This document shows, one piece after another, positions 16,300-25,283 of a stretch of DNA of 64,000 nt. Position 1 is the stretch's first letter. Every line of letters begins with the position of its first letter. The position numbers were made by a program, and so were the translations under genes. A model generated the notes under the pieces. The model was not told the origin of the DNA. It saw only the letters and a list, made by a program, of their open reading frames with translations, and searched no databases. Source of the DNA: Anaerolineaceae bacterium (GTDB taxonomy: Bacteria > Chloroflexota > Anaerolineae > Aggregatilineales > Phototrophicaceae); contig JACKCF010000003.1 in the NCBI GenBank assembly GCA_020634165.1, positions 310,001 through 374,000 of the forward strand, in the 5' to 3' direction.

Positions 16300-18756
16300 T
16301 TATGCTTTCTCAACTTCAACAAGGGCAGTGTGCATCGGGTCGCCTTTGGCCAGTGGTGATGGGCGATAGCGTGTCAGCACATTGACACAACCTGCCTGGT
16401 CTACCCCATCTTCATCGGGTTCATACCAGGCACCTTCAGACAGGTGGACCACGCCGGGGATGATGCGCGGTGTCACACGGGCAGCTATATGGGTGCGCCC
16501 ACGTCCGTTATAGACATAGACACGATCTCCATTTTTAATACCGCGTTTTTCGGCATCAATCGGGTTGATCCAGACCTCTTGTGGCGCAACTTCCTTCATC
16601 CAGGGGACATTGCCATAGGTGGAGTGGGTGCGCTGCTTATAGTGCGCACTAATCATCTGGAGCGGGTAAGTTTCGCGCAGGGGGTCACTGACGCCTTCCC
16701 ACGTTTCCACGTAGATGGGCAAGCCACTGATGACATCGCCTTCTTCCAGTTCCCACGTCTGACCAATTTCGTGCAAGCGTGATGAGAAGATTTCCAACTT
16801 ACCGGATGGTGTAGCGAGTGGGTTGGCTTCTGGGTCTTCGCGGAAGCCCTGATAGGCGACATAGGGATCGCCAGGGTTCGAGACTTTGTAGATACCCATC
16901 TCACGGAAGGACTCAAAATCAGGCCAATCGGGGTTGGACTTGCGAGTTTCGTCAATACAGTAGCGCAGCCAGTCTTCGACCGTGCGGCCTTCAGTAAATT
17001 CTTCTTCGACGTCCAGCCGCTTGGCGAGTTCAGCACACATATCATAGACGTGCATCGTCTCGAACATCGGCTCGGCGGCAGGCTCGCAGAAGATGTGATA
17101 CCCCATGCTGCTGGCATCGCCATTGACAGCAATGTCCATCTTCTCGAAGTTCATCGTATCCGGCAGCAGGATATCGGACCATTTGGCACTGGGTGTCATG
17201 TGCACATCGACAGTCACGATCATTTCGCACTTGGATTCATCACCGAGGATTTCACGAGTGTGGTTCACATCGGCGTGCTGGTTGATGAGTGCGTTACCGG
17301 CATAACTCCAGATGAACTTGATCGGCACATCCAGTTTGTCTTTGCCGATCACACCGTCTTTGGTGGCGGTCATTTCCGGGCCGTGATCGATGGCATCGGG
17401 CCAGTTGAACACTGAGATATAGGTGCCAACAGGGTTGCTGAGCGTGGGGAAGCCGACCATCGAAATGCCAAATGAGGATTCGCGTGCACCGGTGCCACCA
17501 CCATGAATACCTATGTTACCAGTCAGGATGGACAACATCGGGATCGCACGGCTGGTTTGCTCGCCGTTGGCCTGGCGTTGTGGTCCCCATCCCTGGGTGA
17601 TGAAGCATGGTTTGGTCAGTGCAATTTCGCGGGCGAGTTGGACGATCTTCTGAGCAGGAATGCCCGTAATGGCCGAAGCCCATTCCGGGGTCTTGGCGAT
17701 GCCATCTGCACCCGTGCCGAGGATATAATCCTTGTAGCTGTCCTCGTCTTCGTAACCTTCCGGCATATGGGCTTTATCGAAGCCGACGCAGTAGTTATCC
17801 AGGAATTCCTGGTCGTGCAGGTCTTCGGTAATCATGACGTAGGCCAGGGCATTGATGAGGGCGGCATCTGTACCTGGACGAATGGGGACCCATTCATCAG
17901 CAGCGGTGACTGCCGTGTCCGTATAGCGCGGGTCAATGACAATCATCTTCGCGCCACTGACCTTTTTGTAATGTTGCAGGCTGTAGATCATACCGCCGCC
18001 GCTCATGCGTGTTTCGCCAGGATTATTGCCGAAATAGACGAGCAGCTTGCTGTTGACGATATCTTCAATGCTGTTATTGGTTACCCAGGTATCTGCCCAG
18101 GTATTGCCGAAGGTGTAGGGCAGGCCAGACTCAATCTGCGCAGCACTATAATCGCCATAATGATTGAGGTACCCACCGATGCAATTCATCAGGCGGGCAA
18201 TGGGGGTCGCACTTGGGGGCCAGGACTTGGCAACGACTGCACCCAATGTACCTGTACCATAGTTCAGGTAAATAGATTCGTTACCATACGTGTCGATCAG
18301 CTCCTTGAGCTTATCGGCGATCAGATCAAAGGCTTCTTCCCAGGTGATCTGCTCAAATTCACCAGAGCCGCGAGGGCCAACACGCTTCATCGGGTATTTG
18401 AGACGGTCCGGGTTATACATACGCTGACGGACGGAACGCCCGCGAACACATGCACGAATCTGGTGATTGCCGAATTCGTCGTCACCTAAGTTATCAGTCT
18501 CGACGCGAACGACAACACCATCTTTGACATGTAAACGCAGCGGGCACCGGCTGCCACAGTTGACGACGCAAGACGACCAGACTACATTTTCGTCCTCTTG
18601 CGCCATGACACTTCCAACGCCTAATTGGCCCGGAAGCTCTGCCAGATTACTCGCAACAGCAGCACCCCCACCAACTATCGCACTCCACTTAACAAAGCTG
18701 CGGCGGGTCATGATGGTGCTTGTAATCACATCGTTAAGAAATTCTTTGGCTACCAT
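16300..18756 (-). CDS. dmsA: DMSO reductase-family molybdopterin catalytic subunit DmsA
   Basis: 818 residues. A twin-arginine signal (TRRSFVKW, Arg18-Arg19) precedes an Ala/Gly-rich core. The FS0 cluster motif is Cys63-x3-Cys67-x3-Cys71 with Cys103. LNHYGDYS places a serine (about Ser204) where DmsA has its Mo ligand, which argues against formate dehydrogenase (Cys/SeCys) and nitrate reductase (Asp). NYGTGTLG, KSWPPS and the C-terminal molydopterin dinucleotide-binding domain (THSTYGNVPW, NPIDAEKRGIKNGDRVYV) fit DmsA/YnfE. GGGAGG lies 7 bases before the ATG. Substrate could be DMSO, TMAO-like N-oxides, selenate or another oxo compound. It heads a minus-strand operon preceded by two palindromes. 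Confidence 0.92.
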   Translation of the reverse strand: MVAKEFLNDVITSTIMTRRSFVKWSAIVGGGAAVASNLAELPGQLGVGSVMAQEDENVVWSSCVVNCGSRCPLRLHVKDGVVVRVETDNLGDDEFGNHQIRACVRGRSVRQRMYNPDRLKYPMKRVGPRGSGEFEQITWEEAFDLIADKLKELIDTYGNESIYLNYGTGTLGAVVAKSWPPSATPIARLMNCIGGYLNHYGDYSAAQIESGLPYTFGNTWADTWVTNNSIEDIVNSKLLVYFGNNPGETRMSGGGMIYSLQHYKKVSGAKMIVIDPRYTDTAVTAADEWVPIRPGTDAALINALAYVMITEDLHDQEFLDNYCVGFDKAHMPEGYEDEDSYKDYILGTGADGIAKTPEWASAITGIPAQKIVQLAREIALTKPCFITQGWGPQRQANGEQTSRAIPMLSILTGNIGIHGGGTGARESSFGISMVGFPTLSNPVGTYISVFNWPDAIDHGPEMTATKDGVIGKDKLDVPIKFIWSYAGNALINQHADVNHTREILGDESKCEMIVTVDVHMTPSAKWSDILLPDTMNFEKMDIAVNGDASSMGYHIFCEPAAEPMFETMHVYDMCAELAKRLDVEEEFTEGRTVEDWLRYCIDETRKSNPDWPDFESFREMGIYKVSNPGDPYVAYQGFREDPEANPLATPSGKLEIFSSRLHEIGQTWELEEGDVISGLPIYVETWEGVSDPLRETYPLQMISAHYKQRTHSTYGNVPWMKEVAPQEVWINPIDAEKRGIKNGDRVYVYNGRGRTHIAARVTPRIIPGVVHLSEGAWYEPDEDGVDQAGCVNVLTRYRPSPLAKGDPMHTALVEVEKA

Positions 18757-18806
18757 ATAATTCCTCCCATGTTGGAATTACTAATGAGAGACAATGCAAG
18801 TCATTG

Positions 18807-18825
18807 ATGAAATGCTACATTTCAT
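18807..18825. promoter_or_regulatory. Palindrome near the dmsA start
   Basis: ATGAAATG and CATTTCAT are exact 8-bp arms separated by CTA, 51 bp upstream of the dmsA start codon. The position suits an operator overlapping the promoter or 5' leader. It is not an FNR-type TTGAT-N4-ATCAA site. Confidence 0.45.
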
Positions 18826-18875
18826 ATTGTAAATTTTTTCACAAGGGAGAACATCGACGTAGTGGGGTATTTTTA

Positions 18876-18917
18876 TATCACCCAATCGGGTGATACTGTC
18901 TCATCCGATTGGGTGAT
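18876..18917. promoter_or_regulatory. Double GGGTGAT inverted-repeat operator upstream of dmsA
   Basis: TATCACCC (18876-18883) and GGGTGATA (18888-18895) form an exact 8-bp palindrome around AATC. A further copy, CCGATTGGGTGAT (18905-18917), is the exact reverse complement of 18877-18889, so three GGGTGAT half-sites fall within 42 bp. The block is 120 bp upstream of the dmsA start and 170 bp beyond the end of the response-regulator gene. It is a good candidate binding site for that NarL-type regulator. The rest of 18926-19086 shows nothing I can support. Confidence 0.6.
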
Positions 18918-19086
18918 GTATGCGACGAAAAGGGGTCATGGTGTGGATCAGATCATACTGGGCAGGCTGGTATTACTCGTTTAAGCAATACAAAAATATC
19001 TGCCTCATTGTGGTGCCTCATTCGAGCAGTCCTTAGTCTGGTCGCATATATCCCTGGAAGAGCGCAGGTATATACATTGTGGTCAA

Positions 19087-19755
19087 TTAATCATCTGAGG
19101 ATGTGATTCCATGCTCAACAGCATACGCGGCTGCCTGTGCACGATTGTCCAGTTGTAACTTCTTCAGAACATTGCTTAGGTGGGTCTTGACGGTATTCAC
19201 AGAAATAGAGAGCTTCTCAGCAATCTGGGGGTTACTTTCTCCCTGAGCAACGAGGTGCAGTACCATACTCTCTCGCTCGGTCAGTGTATCAAGCTCACTC
19301 TGACCACCAATTTTCTGACGGGCAATCCCTTTGAGCACCCTTGAAGCCATAGCCCGTGTCATGGCTGCTTCACCCTTTGCCACGCCCTGAAGCATATTAA
19401 AGAGTTCGTCGGCATCCAGGTTTTTTAACAAATAGCCAGCGGCATCAGCACGCACGGCCTCGAATAAATGGCTGTCCTTTTCCGAAGAAGTGAGAATCAC
19501 AACCGCAACATCCGGAAATCGTTTCTTGATTTCGCGTGTTGCTTCCAGTCCATTAACATCAGGCATAAAAATATCCATCAACACCACATTAGGATGGAGT
19601 TGCTCAGTCAGTTTGATCGCTTCGGCTGCTGTAGCGGCTTCTCCCACGACTTCCACGATATCATCGCGCGTACTCATCAGGCTACGAAGTCCCTGCCGGA
19701 ACAATTTATGGTCGTCTACAATCAGCACTTTAATCGTCATGGAGGATTCTTTCAT
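19087..19755 (-). CDS. NarL/LuxR-family response regulator
   Basis: About 222 residues. The receiver domain starts VLIVDDHKLFRQGLRSL, has the phosphoacceptor in VVLMDIFMPDVNG, and the conserved ILTSS and GYLLKNLD (Thr/Ser and Lys) positions. A LuxR-type helix-turn-helix follows (LTERESMVLHLVAQGESNPQIAEKL, VNTVKTHLSNVLKKL). The start at 19755 lies 4 bp after the stop of the DmsC-like gene; ATG 19740 (MTIKVLIVDD) is an equally good alternative. It is the output partner of the kinase at 20687-22741 and lies directly upstream of the dms control region, so dmsA is its likely target. Confidence 0.9.
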   Translation of the reverse strand: MKESSMTIKVLIVDDHKLFRQGLRSLMSTRDDIVEVVGEAATAAEAIKLTEQLHPNVVLMDIFMPDVNGLEATREIKKRFPDVAVVILTSSEKDSHLFEAVRADAAGYLLKNLDADELFNMLQGVAKGEAAMTRAMASRVLKGIARQKIGGQSELDTLTERESMVLHLVAQGESNPQIAEKLSISVNTVKTHLSNVLKKLQLDNRAQAAAYAVEHGITSSDD

Positions 19756-19759
19756 CGGA

Positions 19760-20683
19760 CTAAATACCTGTCCGAACGTGGACAGCATAGAATAGAAATC
19801 GTCCCAAAACTTCACTTATCAAGAATATCAGGAACGTAAGATAGACCGGTGCCAGGAGCCGGACTAAAGGTTTGGACCTTCTTCGCTGCCATAGTGTAAC
19901 AATCACCAATGCCACGACGCCACAAATCAAAAGTGCAACCCGGATAATAAATAGCACACGATATAAGCCGAGTAACAGGTCCAGGCTGGCATGGGCTGTT
20001 GATCCCCTGTTGATCAATTCCATAATCTGGAAGCCATAATTCCCAAGTTCAATGATGGTAACAGCAACGACAACGCCTGTGGAAATGGTTAAAACGCGCT
20101 GAATCACATCCCGTATCAGTGGCAGATCACTGTCTTTGTTCAATGTAAAGATATACAGATTGATTAATAGAATGACTGTTACACCAATGCCACCTAGTAA
20201 AACCATCGCACAGAAAAATGCAATTGGTGTCGTTATCGAGTTCCACGCGATCTGGGTCGGCAGTAAATAGACCCGTGACATCGCATAGACTGTTATCACA
20301 CCCATCGTCACTGCGCCCCATCCTGTTACCAACTGTGCTTTTGCAGCATGCGGTCGGTAAAAGATCAGGAGCAGCAGAATACCCACCAATAAGGCAAATA
20401 AAACTGTAAATGCGACTTCGCGGCTTAACCATGACGACTGAAAATTAAGGATGGCGAATAAAGAGAATGCGGGGCGGCTTAAATGATAATGCGAGCCAAT
20501 CATAGCCGTTGCTACTGTGACGAAGATAATCATGGTGGGATTTTTGATTAGCTTTATCGCGATTTCGTGGCCGTATCGCCGCAAGACGACGATGTTAATT
20601 ACCCATAATGCCAGCATACTGCCTGCCGACATTTGCATCATGATGGTGTAGATTGGGAGTGCCCATTCGCGCAGGTTTACCAT
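19760..20683 (-). CDS. Stand-alone DmsC-like membrane protein in a two-component operon
   Basis: 307 residues, eight to nine membrane helices, similar throughout to the DmsC at 14733-15659: HYHLSRPAFSLFAILNFQSSWLSREV, AMSRVYLLPTQIAWNS and SEVLGRFLFYAVHVRTGI. It has no partner A or B subunit. It sits 3 bp after the histidine kinase gene and 4 bp before the response regulator gene. DmsC proteins bind menaquinol, so a redox or quinone-sensing input to the kinase is a reasonable inference. An alternative is a second anchor used by DmsAB under other conditions. Confidence 0.78.
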   Translation of the reverse strand: MVNLREWALPIYTIMMQMSAGSMLALWVINIVVLRRYGHEIAIKLIKNPTMIIFVTVATAMIGSHYHLSRPAFSLFAILNFQSSWLSREVAFTVLFALLVGILLLLIFYRPHAAKAQLVTGWGAVTMGVITVYAMSRVYLLPTQIAWNSITTPIAFFCAMVLLGGIGVTVILLINLYIFTLNKDSDLPLIRDVIQRVLTISTGVVVAVTIIELGNYGFQIMELINRGSTAHASLDLLLGLYRVLFIIRVALLICGVVALVIVTLWQRRRSKPLVRLLAPVYLTFLIFLISEVLGRFLFYAVHVRTGI

Positions 20684-20686
20684 TGC

Positions 20687-22741
20687 TCAGTATCCTGGAT
20701 CAGGCATCGAAGCCGAAGCCATATACATTGGGACCATATGAGCTGGATTCACTTGATCAATTTCTGGTAACACACAAACAACCGTCGTTCCCTGGCCAAC
20801 TTTGGATGATATGGAGAGTTTTCCGCCTACTTGCTGGGCGCGTTCGCGCATTGTTTGTAAGCCGAATCGCTGACTATCAGCTTGTTCAACAAAGCCAATT
20901 CCGTTATCACTGATTTCCAGGTGAGCACAACCGACCTGCCTTACCAGCGTGATGGAGACTTCTGTTGCTTGTGCATGTTTGCGAACGTTCGCCAGTGCTT
21001 CTTGCAAGATACATACCAATTGCACTTCTGCAAGTGGTGACAATCCCAGGTAGCCGTCGAGGTGATTTTGCAGTTTGATGTCGATTCCTGTCTGTAAGCT
21101 AAATCCATCCAGATACTCAAGCATTGCAGACGCTACGCCCGCCTCGGTCGAAAGCGTCGTTCGTAAGCTAAGGATATTTTCGCGGACATCGGCGTGAGCT
21201 GTCTGGATAGCTTCTCTCATTTGCTTGATTTCTGCGAACAAGTTTTCGCGCTTGTTCTGCTTTAAGAGCGCTTCGAGCGTTTGGGCTTGTAGATTCATAT
21301 AGCCTAGAATCTGCGCAAGGCCGTCATGCATTTCACGGGCTATCCGCGCACGTTCACCAACCACAGCCAATGATTGAATCTGGGCAGCCATGAGTCCATG
21401 TTGGATGGCAATCACGGCCTGGTTCGCCAATCTTTCCAAACCAGGCAAGTCGTCCGCGTTATATGGATCGGATTCAGTACGGACGCTCCACAATACACCC
21501 ACCGCGACGTTGTTGAACATCAGCGGCACAAACGCTGCCTCACTCACGATAGCATCTGTACAGAGACAGAGATCAGCCAGCCTGTTTGTTCCCTCTTCTC
21601 CACTCGTACGATAGGGCTTTGCCGCTTTCAGGACTTTAAGAATCAATTCGGATTCTACCTGGACGCTGGAGCCAACCGTTGGCGAAGCAATAATGGTTTC
21701 GCTAGTTGCAAAACAGCGTAACATGAGCCGCTGCTTTTCCTCTAACAGGCCCAGCGCTACATAATCTGAATTCAGTAATTTGCGCGCAGAGCAGACAATC
21801 TCAAAGAGGATCGCATCCAATTCCTTGAGTTCGGCAATTTCTCGGTTAATTTTCATCAGGGCCTCTGCCCAGCTCTCGGCCAAATGGCGAGCGTTGGAGT
21901 GTGCTAAATCTCGTTCTTCCTGTAAGCGCTGGATGCGTCGTCGTTCAATCGCGTCAAAAACATCCAGGCTGCGTACAACGAAGAATATGAGAGCAACAGC
22001 CGAGAGCATTCGCCAGAATTGGATCGGCTGGCCCGTGGCCTGTAGGACATGAGCATAGTCGAGCCAGTCAATTATTGTAAATGGGTCATTATTGGCACTC
22101 GTATCAGCAGGGATTGAATCGAAATGCACACGATCATAGTTGTAATAGGAAACAGGACCATAAGGTGCAGCCGGTACAATCAGCCCGACAATAAATGCTT
22201 CAGTCAAAAAGGCTATTCCAGCACCCATCATTAAATAACTGGCATCCTGAAAGCCCCGTTTCTTATGTTCATTACTCTGGCGGATGAATCCAATACCTGC
22301 CATGATGCTGCCCGGTAAGTACAGCAAATAGCGTGACCAGATATCGATAGGAATATGAATCGGTGAAGGCGTAACAAATGTTGTGGCTGCGTATGTGATG
22401 ATGAATGCCAGGGGGACCGTTAAGATACCCGGAATAATCCGCGTCCATGATGGAAGCGGGGTCATTTGGGTGAGCATCCCCCAGCCAAATCGAAGCAGTA
22501 ACAACCCAGAGAGAGGTTGTAAGATCATTCGCAGCAGTCGCAGAATCCCCTGGACTTCCGTTTGCAGCCCGCTGGTAAGAAACATGTCCGCCCAACCAAC
22601 ACCCGCATAAGCCAGACCAAATGCCGCCAACCACGGCAATTGTTTGTGAAGTGGCAGGATGCTGCCGCGTCGATACTGAAGCAGCGCGGCAAGCCCCAAT
22701 CCACTGAAAGATAGCCCATATAAGAAGTAAATAATTGGCAT
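20687..22741 (-). CDS. Membrane histidine kinase (GAF + HisKA_3)
   Basis: 684 residues from ATG 22741 (a longer frame to 22819 is less likely). Seven or eight N-terminal membrane helices (1 to about 280) are followed by a short coiled segment (IERRRIQRLQEERDLAHSNARHLAESW) and a GAF-like domain (LLNSDYVALGLLEEKQRLMLRC to NQAVIAIQHG). The HisKA_3 dimerisation box is ARIAREMHDGLAQILGY with the phosphorylated His. The HATPase domain shows ALANVRKHAQATEV (N box) and DNGIGF (G1). This is the NarX/DegS class that pairs with NarL-type regulators. Upstream is a small TTACC-TATAA-GGTAA palindrome (22884-22898). Confidence 0.88.
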   Translation of the reverse strand: MPIIYFLYGLSFSGLGLAALLQYRRGSILPLHKQLPWLAAFGLAYAGVGWADMFLTSGLQTEVQGILRLLRMILQPLSGLLLLRFGWGMLTQMTPLPSWTRIIPGILTVPLAFIITYAATTFVTPSPIHIPIDIWSRYLLYLPGSIMAGIGFIRQSNEHKKRGFQDASYLMMGAGIAFLTEAFIVGLIVPAAPYGPVSYYNYDRVHFDSIPADTSANNDPFTIIDWLDYAHVLQATGQPIQFWRMLSAVALIFFVVRSLDVFDAIERRRIQRLQEERDLAHSNARHLAESWAEALMKINREIAELKELDAILFEIVCSARKLLNSDYVALGLLEEKQRLMLRCFATSETIIASPTVGSSVQVESELILKVLKAAKPYRTSGEEGTNRLADLCLCTDAIVSEAAFVPLMFNNVAVGVLWSVRTESDPYNADDLPGLERLANQAVIAIQHGLMAAQIQSLAVVGERARIAREMHDGLAQILGYMNLQAQTLEALLKQNKRENLFAEIKQMREAIQTAHADVRENILSLRTTLSTEAGVASAMLEYLDGFSLQTGIDIKLQNHLDGYLGLSPLAEVQLVCILQEALANVRKHAQATEVSITLVRQVGCAHLEISDNGIGFVEQADSQRFGLQTMRERAQQVGGKLSISSKVGQGTTVVCVLPEIDQVNPAHMVPMYMASASMPDPGY

Positions 22742-23142
22742 CGCAATGTCTTCTAGGTGCGACCTATATAGGGAGGAAAATGGCACAGCCTTAACATAGG
22801 CACTAGCTACCCAATACAACTGTCGCTTGATTAGCTTGTATTGATTCTATCCTAAACAATTGGCATAAGCATTCCACCGCATATTACCTATAAGGTAAAT
22901 TTTAGTTAAGGGGATGAAAGTGAGGCAGCTTTGTTAGTGGCAAGCTTCCAGGTGACGAAACTCAAAGACAAAGGGTCCAGGAAAAGATGGCCGCCTTCCT
23001 GCATAATTTATGGATCACACAAGAAACCATAAACCAAACTATGCATTATGCCGTCGTCATAACTCAAGTTATTTTTGAAATGAAACGACACGATCAAGGG
23101 GCAGCGATGTGGCAACCAAATCTATGACAAATATCATCAACA

Positions 23143-23325
23143 GTGACCGAAGCGTTTATGCACAAACGTGAACATAAATATCACGCTACCATGCTTGATC
23201 CACATACAGGTGCAGAACTTGATCTACCAACAGTCGGGAGTCTGATGGATGGACCTAACCGAAGCAACTGGCAATGGGTTGCCAACATACCAAGAGAACC
23301 CGACCTCCGTTTACCTGATGGATAG
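23143..23325 (+). CDS. Possible small protein, unrecognised
   Basis: A 60-residue frame starting at GTG 23143 (or ATG 23158) with a balanced, soluble composition (HATMLDPHTGAELDLP, LMDGPNRSNWQW). No convincing ribosome-binding site, no recognised domain and no partner gene on this strand. It may be a chance frame or the remnant of a longer gene. Confidence 0.22.
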   Translation: MTEAFMHKREHKYHATMLDPHTGAELDLPTVGSLMDGPNRSNWQWVANIPREPDLRLPDG

Positions 23326-23386
23326 AATCTTCTTTTCAGATGTTTGAAAACCTGCTCTTGGTCATACTGAGCCGCGCCATTTTTTC

Positions 23387-23417
23387 AGGTTGTGGTTGGT
23401 GTTCCTAACCACAACCT
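23387..23417 (-). terminator. Hairpin immediately after the apsD-like gene
   Basis: AGGTTGTGGTT (23387-23397) and AACCACAACCT (23407-23417) are exact 11-bp arms around a 9-base loop, one base beyond the stop codon. On the minus strand the downstream tract is GAAAAAATGG, without a T-run, so it is not a classical intrinsic terminator. It may stabilise the operon mRNA 3' end or terminate weakly. Confidence 0.45.
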
Positions 23418-23418
23418 C

Positions 23419-24453
23419 TCAGCGAACAAGTGCCAGGGGCTGAACAACTTGCTGAGTCATGGCTGAGTGATAGCTCCCAAAGACTAACTGCACCGTTTTA
23501 AGATTATCGGCTCCAGTCATTTCGGCAGATTCTCCTCGTAACCCGCGCAGAATATCTGCCTGGCAGGGGACAATGCTGGAATGCACGAGATCGTAAGCAG
23601 GGTCTGCCCAATCATAATGAGGTGGTTGATAACGTTTCGCCAGCGTACCCTCAGCAGTCGTTTCCCGAATCCAGTAATCCTGGCCTAATTCCAAAAAGCC
23701 TTTGTCGCCTTCAATATAGATGTATGTCTGTGGGAAGCGCTCTATTTCTGTGAGGCTTGCATAGCTCATCTCACAGGTAACTGTCAGACCTCGGTCGGTT
23801 GTCATCATACACGTGGCGACATCTTCGCCCTTGATGTCATGATGCACACGGTGAGTTGTTGCATACAGCGTTTTAGCTTCCCCGAACAGGAAACGTGAGG
23901 TGTCCAGAATGTGGCTGCCAATGTCCGTCAGGATGAACTGGTCAAGCTCTTTCAGGAAGGGCTGATTGTCGAAAACGGGGAAGCTGTTGACATAGTGGAC
24001 CCGTGCACGGAACGGTTTGCCAATCGCGCCACTGTCGAGCCGCTTTTTGAGTTGACGAATCGGATACTGCCAGCGCCAGTTTTCGTTGATAAACAGCTTC
24101 ACACCTGCATCGGCACAGGTTTTAACCATATCATGGGCCTCTACCAGGGATACGGCCATTGGCTTCTGACAGACGACGTCCAGGCCGTTTTCTGCACCTA
24201 GTTGCGTCAGGCTGGCGTGAGTTTCCACAGCCGTGCAAATGTCGATGAAATCCAGTTCTTCGTTAGCAACCAGGTCTTCCGGGGTAGCGTACACATTCGG
24301 AATATTGTACTTCTCTGCGAACGCCTCAGCTTTTGCGACGGTACGATTATAGACGGCGACACACTCCACGCCTTCTAGTTCATACCAGCCTCCTAGCTGG
24401 AAGTGCGACCAGAACCCGGTACCAAACAAGGCAAACTTAAGCGGCTTATCCAT
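23419..24453 (-). CDS. apsD: Gfo/Idh/MocA oxidoreductase, probable D-apiose dehydrogenase
   Basis: 344 residues. The N-terminal Rossmann domain has FALFGTGFWSHFQL. VVCQKPMAVSLVEAHDMV carries the EKP-equivalent motif as QKP, and ENWRWQYPIR and FILTDIGSHILDTSRFLFG carry the catalytic region. The QKPMA, ENWRWQ and SIVPCQADIL features fit what I recall of the D-apiose dehydrogenases (ApsD), which oxidise D-apiose to apionolactone with NAD(P). It is the last gene of an eight-gene minus-strand operon containing an apnO-like gene and a pentose-type ABC importer. A closely related sugar dehydrogenase with another substrate remains possible. Confidence 0.7.
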   Translation of the reverse strand: MDKPLKFALFGTGFWSHFQLGGWYELEGVECVAVYNRTVAKAEAFAEKYNIPNVYATPEDLVANEELDFIDICTAVETHASLTQLGAENGLDVVCQKPMAVSLVEAHDMVKTCADAGVKLFINENWRWQYPIRQLKKRLDSGAIGKPFRARVHYVNSFPVFDNQPFLKELDQFILTDIGSHILDTSRFLFGEAKTLYATTHRVHHDIKGEDVATCMMTTDRGLTVTCEMSYASLTEIERFPQTYIYIEGDKGFLELGQDYWIRETTAEGTLAKRYQPPHYDWADPAYDLVHSSIVPCQADILRGLRGESAEMTGADNLKTVQLVFGSYHSAMTQQVVQPLALVR

Positions 24454-24461
24454 CTATCCAA

Positions 24462-25283
24462 TTACTCCTGTATCCATTGGCGCAGGGTTTTTACGCTCGC
24501 ACGCGCCCATTGTTGTTCTTTAAGGGCTGTCTGGTTCATATCAGCTTCTGGCGCAGGCCACAGCTCGATGATGGCGCTGAAGTCTCTACCGTATTGTTGC
24601 AGAGCATCCAGCAACCAGGGAACATCCAGCATGCCTACTCCGGCAGGCGTGCCTTCCAGCAGAAAGCCCATATTATGGTCCTGACGCCGTATCAAAAAGT
24701 CTTTGACATGCAGGTTCACAACATAGGGTCCCAACTGCTCAACAACCACCTGCGGCCCTTCCAATGAGCCAAACGAATTAACGGTATCCAGGCAGATGCC
24801 TACAAACGGGTTGTCAATTGCTTTGAGGATATTTACGAGTTGGGCGGCCCGGAAGCGGTCATGATTTTCGATAGCGAGAATGATATTTCTGGCTTCAAAC
24901 TCCGGCAGCAGATTCGTCACAATGGCGACAACCTCGTCGTCATCTGGCTCAAAGCCAGCGCTATCCACAACGACCCGCAAAATAGGCGACCCGAATTGGT
25001 GGGCGATATCCAGATAAGGGCGTACATTTTCCGGCTGAATACCACGTGTGCCGACTTCAACCGCTAGCTGATTAGCATCCGCATATGCTTTGAGTGCTGC
25101 CCGTTGTTCGTCACTAAGGCTATGCAAAGGCAGGTTATCGGCAATCTGGGCGACATGCAGCCCCAGATCAACCGCGAATTGCAAAAAATCCTGGTGGCGC
25201 ATCGGTGAATCTGGCAGTGGGTAGCCTGGAACGCCGATGGACCATGCAAAAGCATAACTCCCGATACCAAGCTTGATGGTCAT
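24462..25283 (-). CDS. Sugar phosphate isomerase/epimerase-like TIM-barrel protein
   Basis: 273 residues, AP-endonuclease-2-type TIM barrel. Candidate metal ligands appear in order: the Glu in IILAIENHDRF, the Asp in GICLDTVNSFGSLEG, the His in VVNLHVKDF and the Glu in AIIELWPAPE. This family includes xylose-isomerase-like, inosose- and tagatose-epimerase-type enzymes and some dehydratases. It overlaps the next gene upstream by 4 bp. The core apionate route does not need it, so it may isomerise or epimerise a related branched sugar, or open a side path such as apiose isomerisation. Exact reaction unknown. Confidence 0.7.
   Translation of the reverse strand: MTIKLGIGSYAFAWSIGVPGYPLPDSPMRHQDFLQFAVDLGLHVAQIADNLPLHSLSDEQRAALKAYADANQLAVEVGTRGIQPENVRPYLDIAHQFGSPILRVVVDSAGFEPDDDEVVAIVTNLLPEFEARNIILAIENHDRFRAAQLVNILKAIDNPFVGICLDTVNSFGSLEGPQVVVEQLGPYVVNLHVKDFLIRRQDHNMGFLLEGTPAGVGMLDVPWLLDALQQYGRDFSAIIELWPAPEADMNQTALKEQQWARASVKTLRQWIQE

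Larger units (their letters stand above)
22820..23418. other. Intergenic stretch with little coding signal
   Basis: About 600 bp between the kinase and the apiose-type operon. It holds the small palindrome upstream of the kinase, one weak short reading frame (23143-23325) and a strong hairpin at its end. No RNA gene, insertion sequence or attachment site was recognised. Confidence 0.5.

Noticed and set aside
17503..18489. 328-residue plus-strand open frame opposite dmsA
   Set aside because: It is the mirror of a well-supported DmsA coding frame, has no recognised domain and lies antisense to conserved motifs.
16300..18756. Formate dehydrogenase or nitrate reductase catalytic subunit
   Set aside because: The Mo-ligand position reads GDYS (serine), and the accompanying B, C and TorD subunits are DmsABC-type.
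23387..23417. Classical Rho-independent terminator after apsD
   Set aside because: The stem is excellent, but no T-run follows on the transcribed strand; it is reported only as a hairpin.
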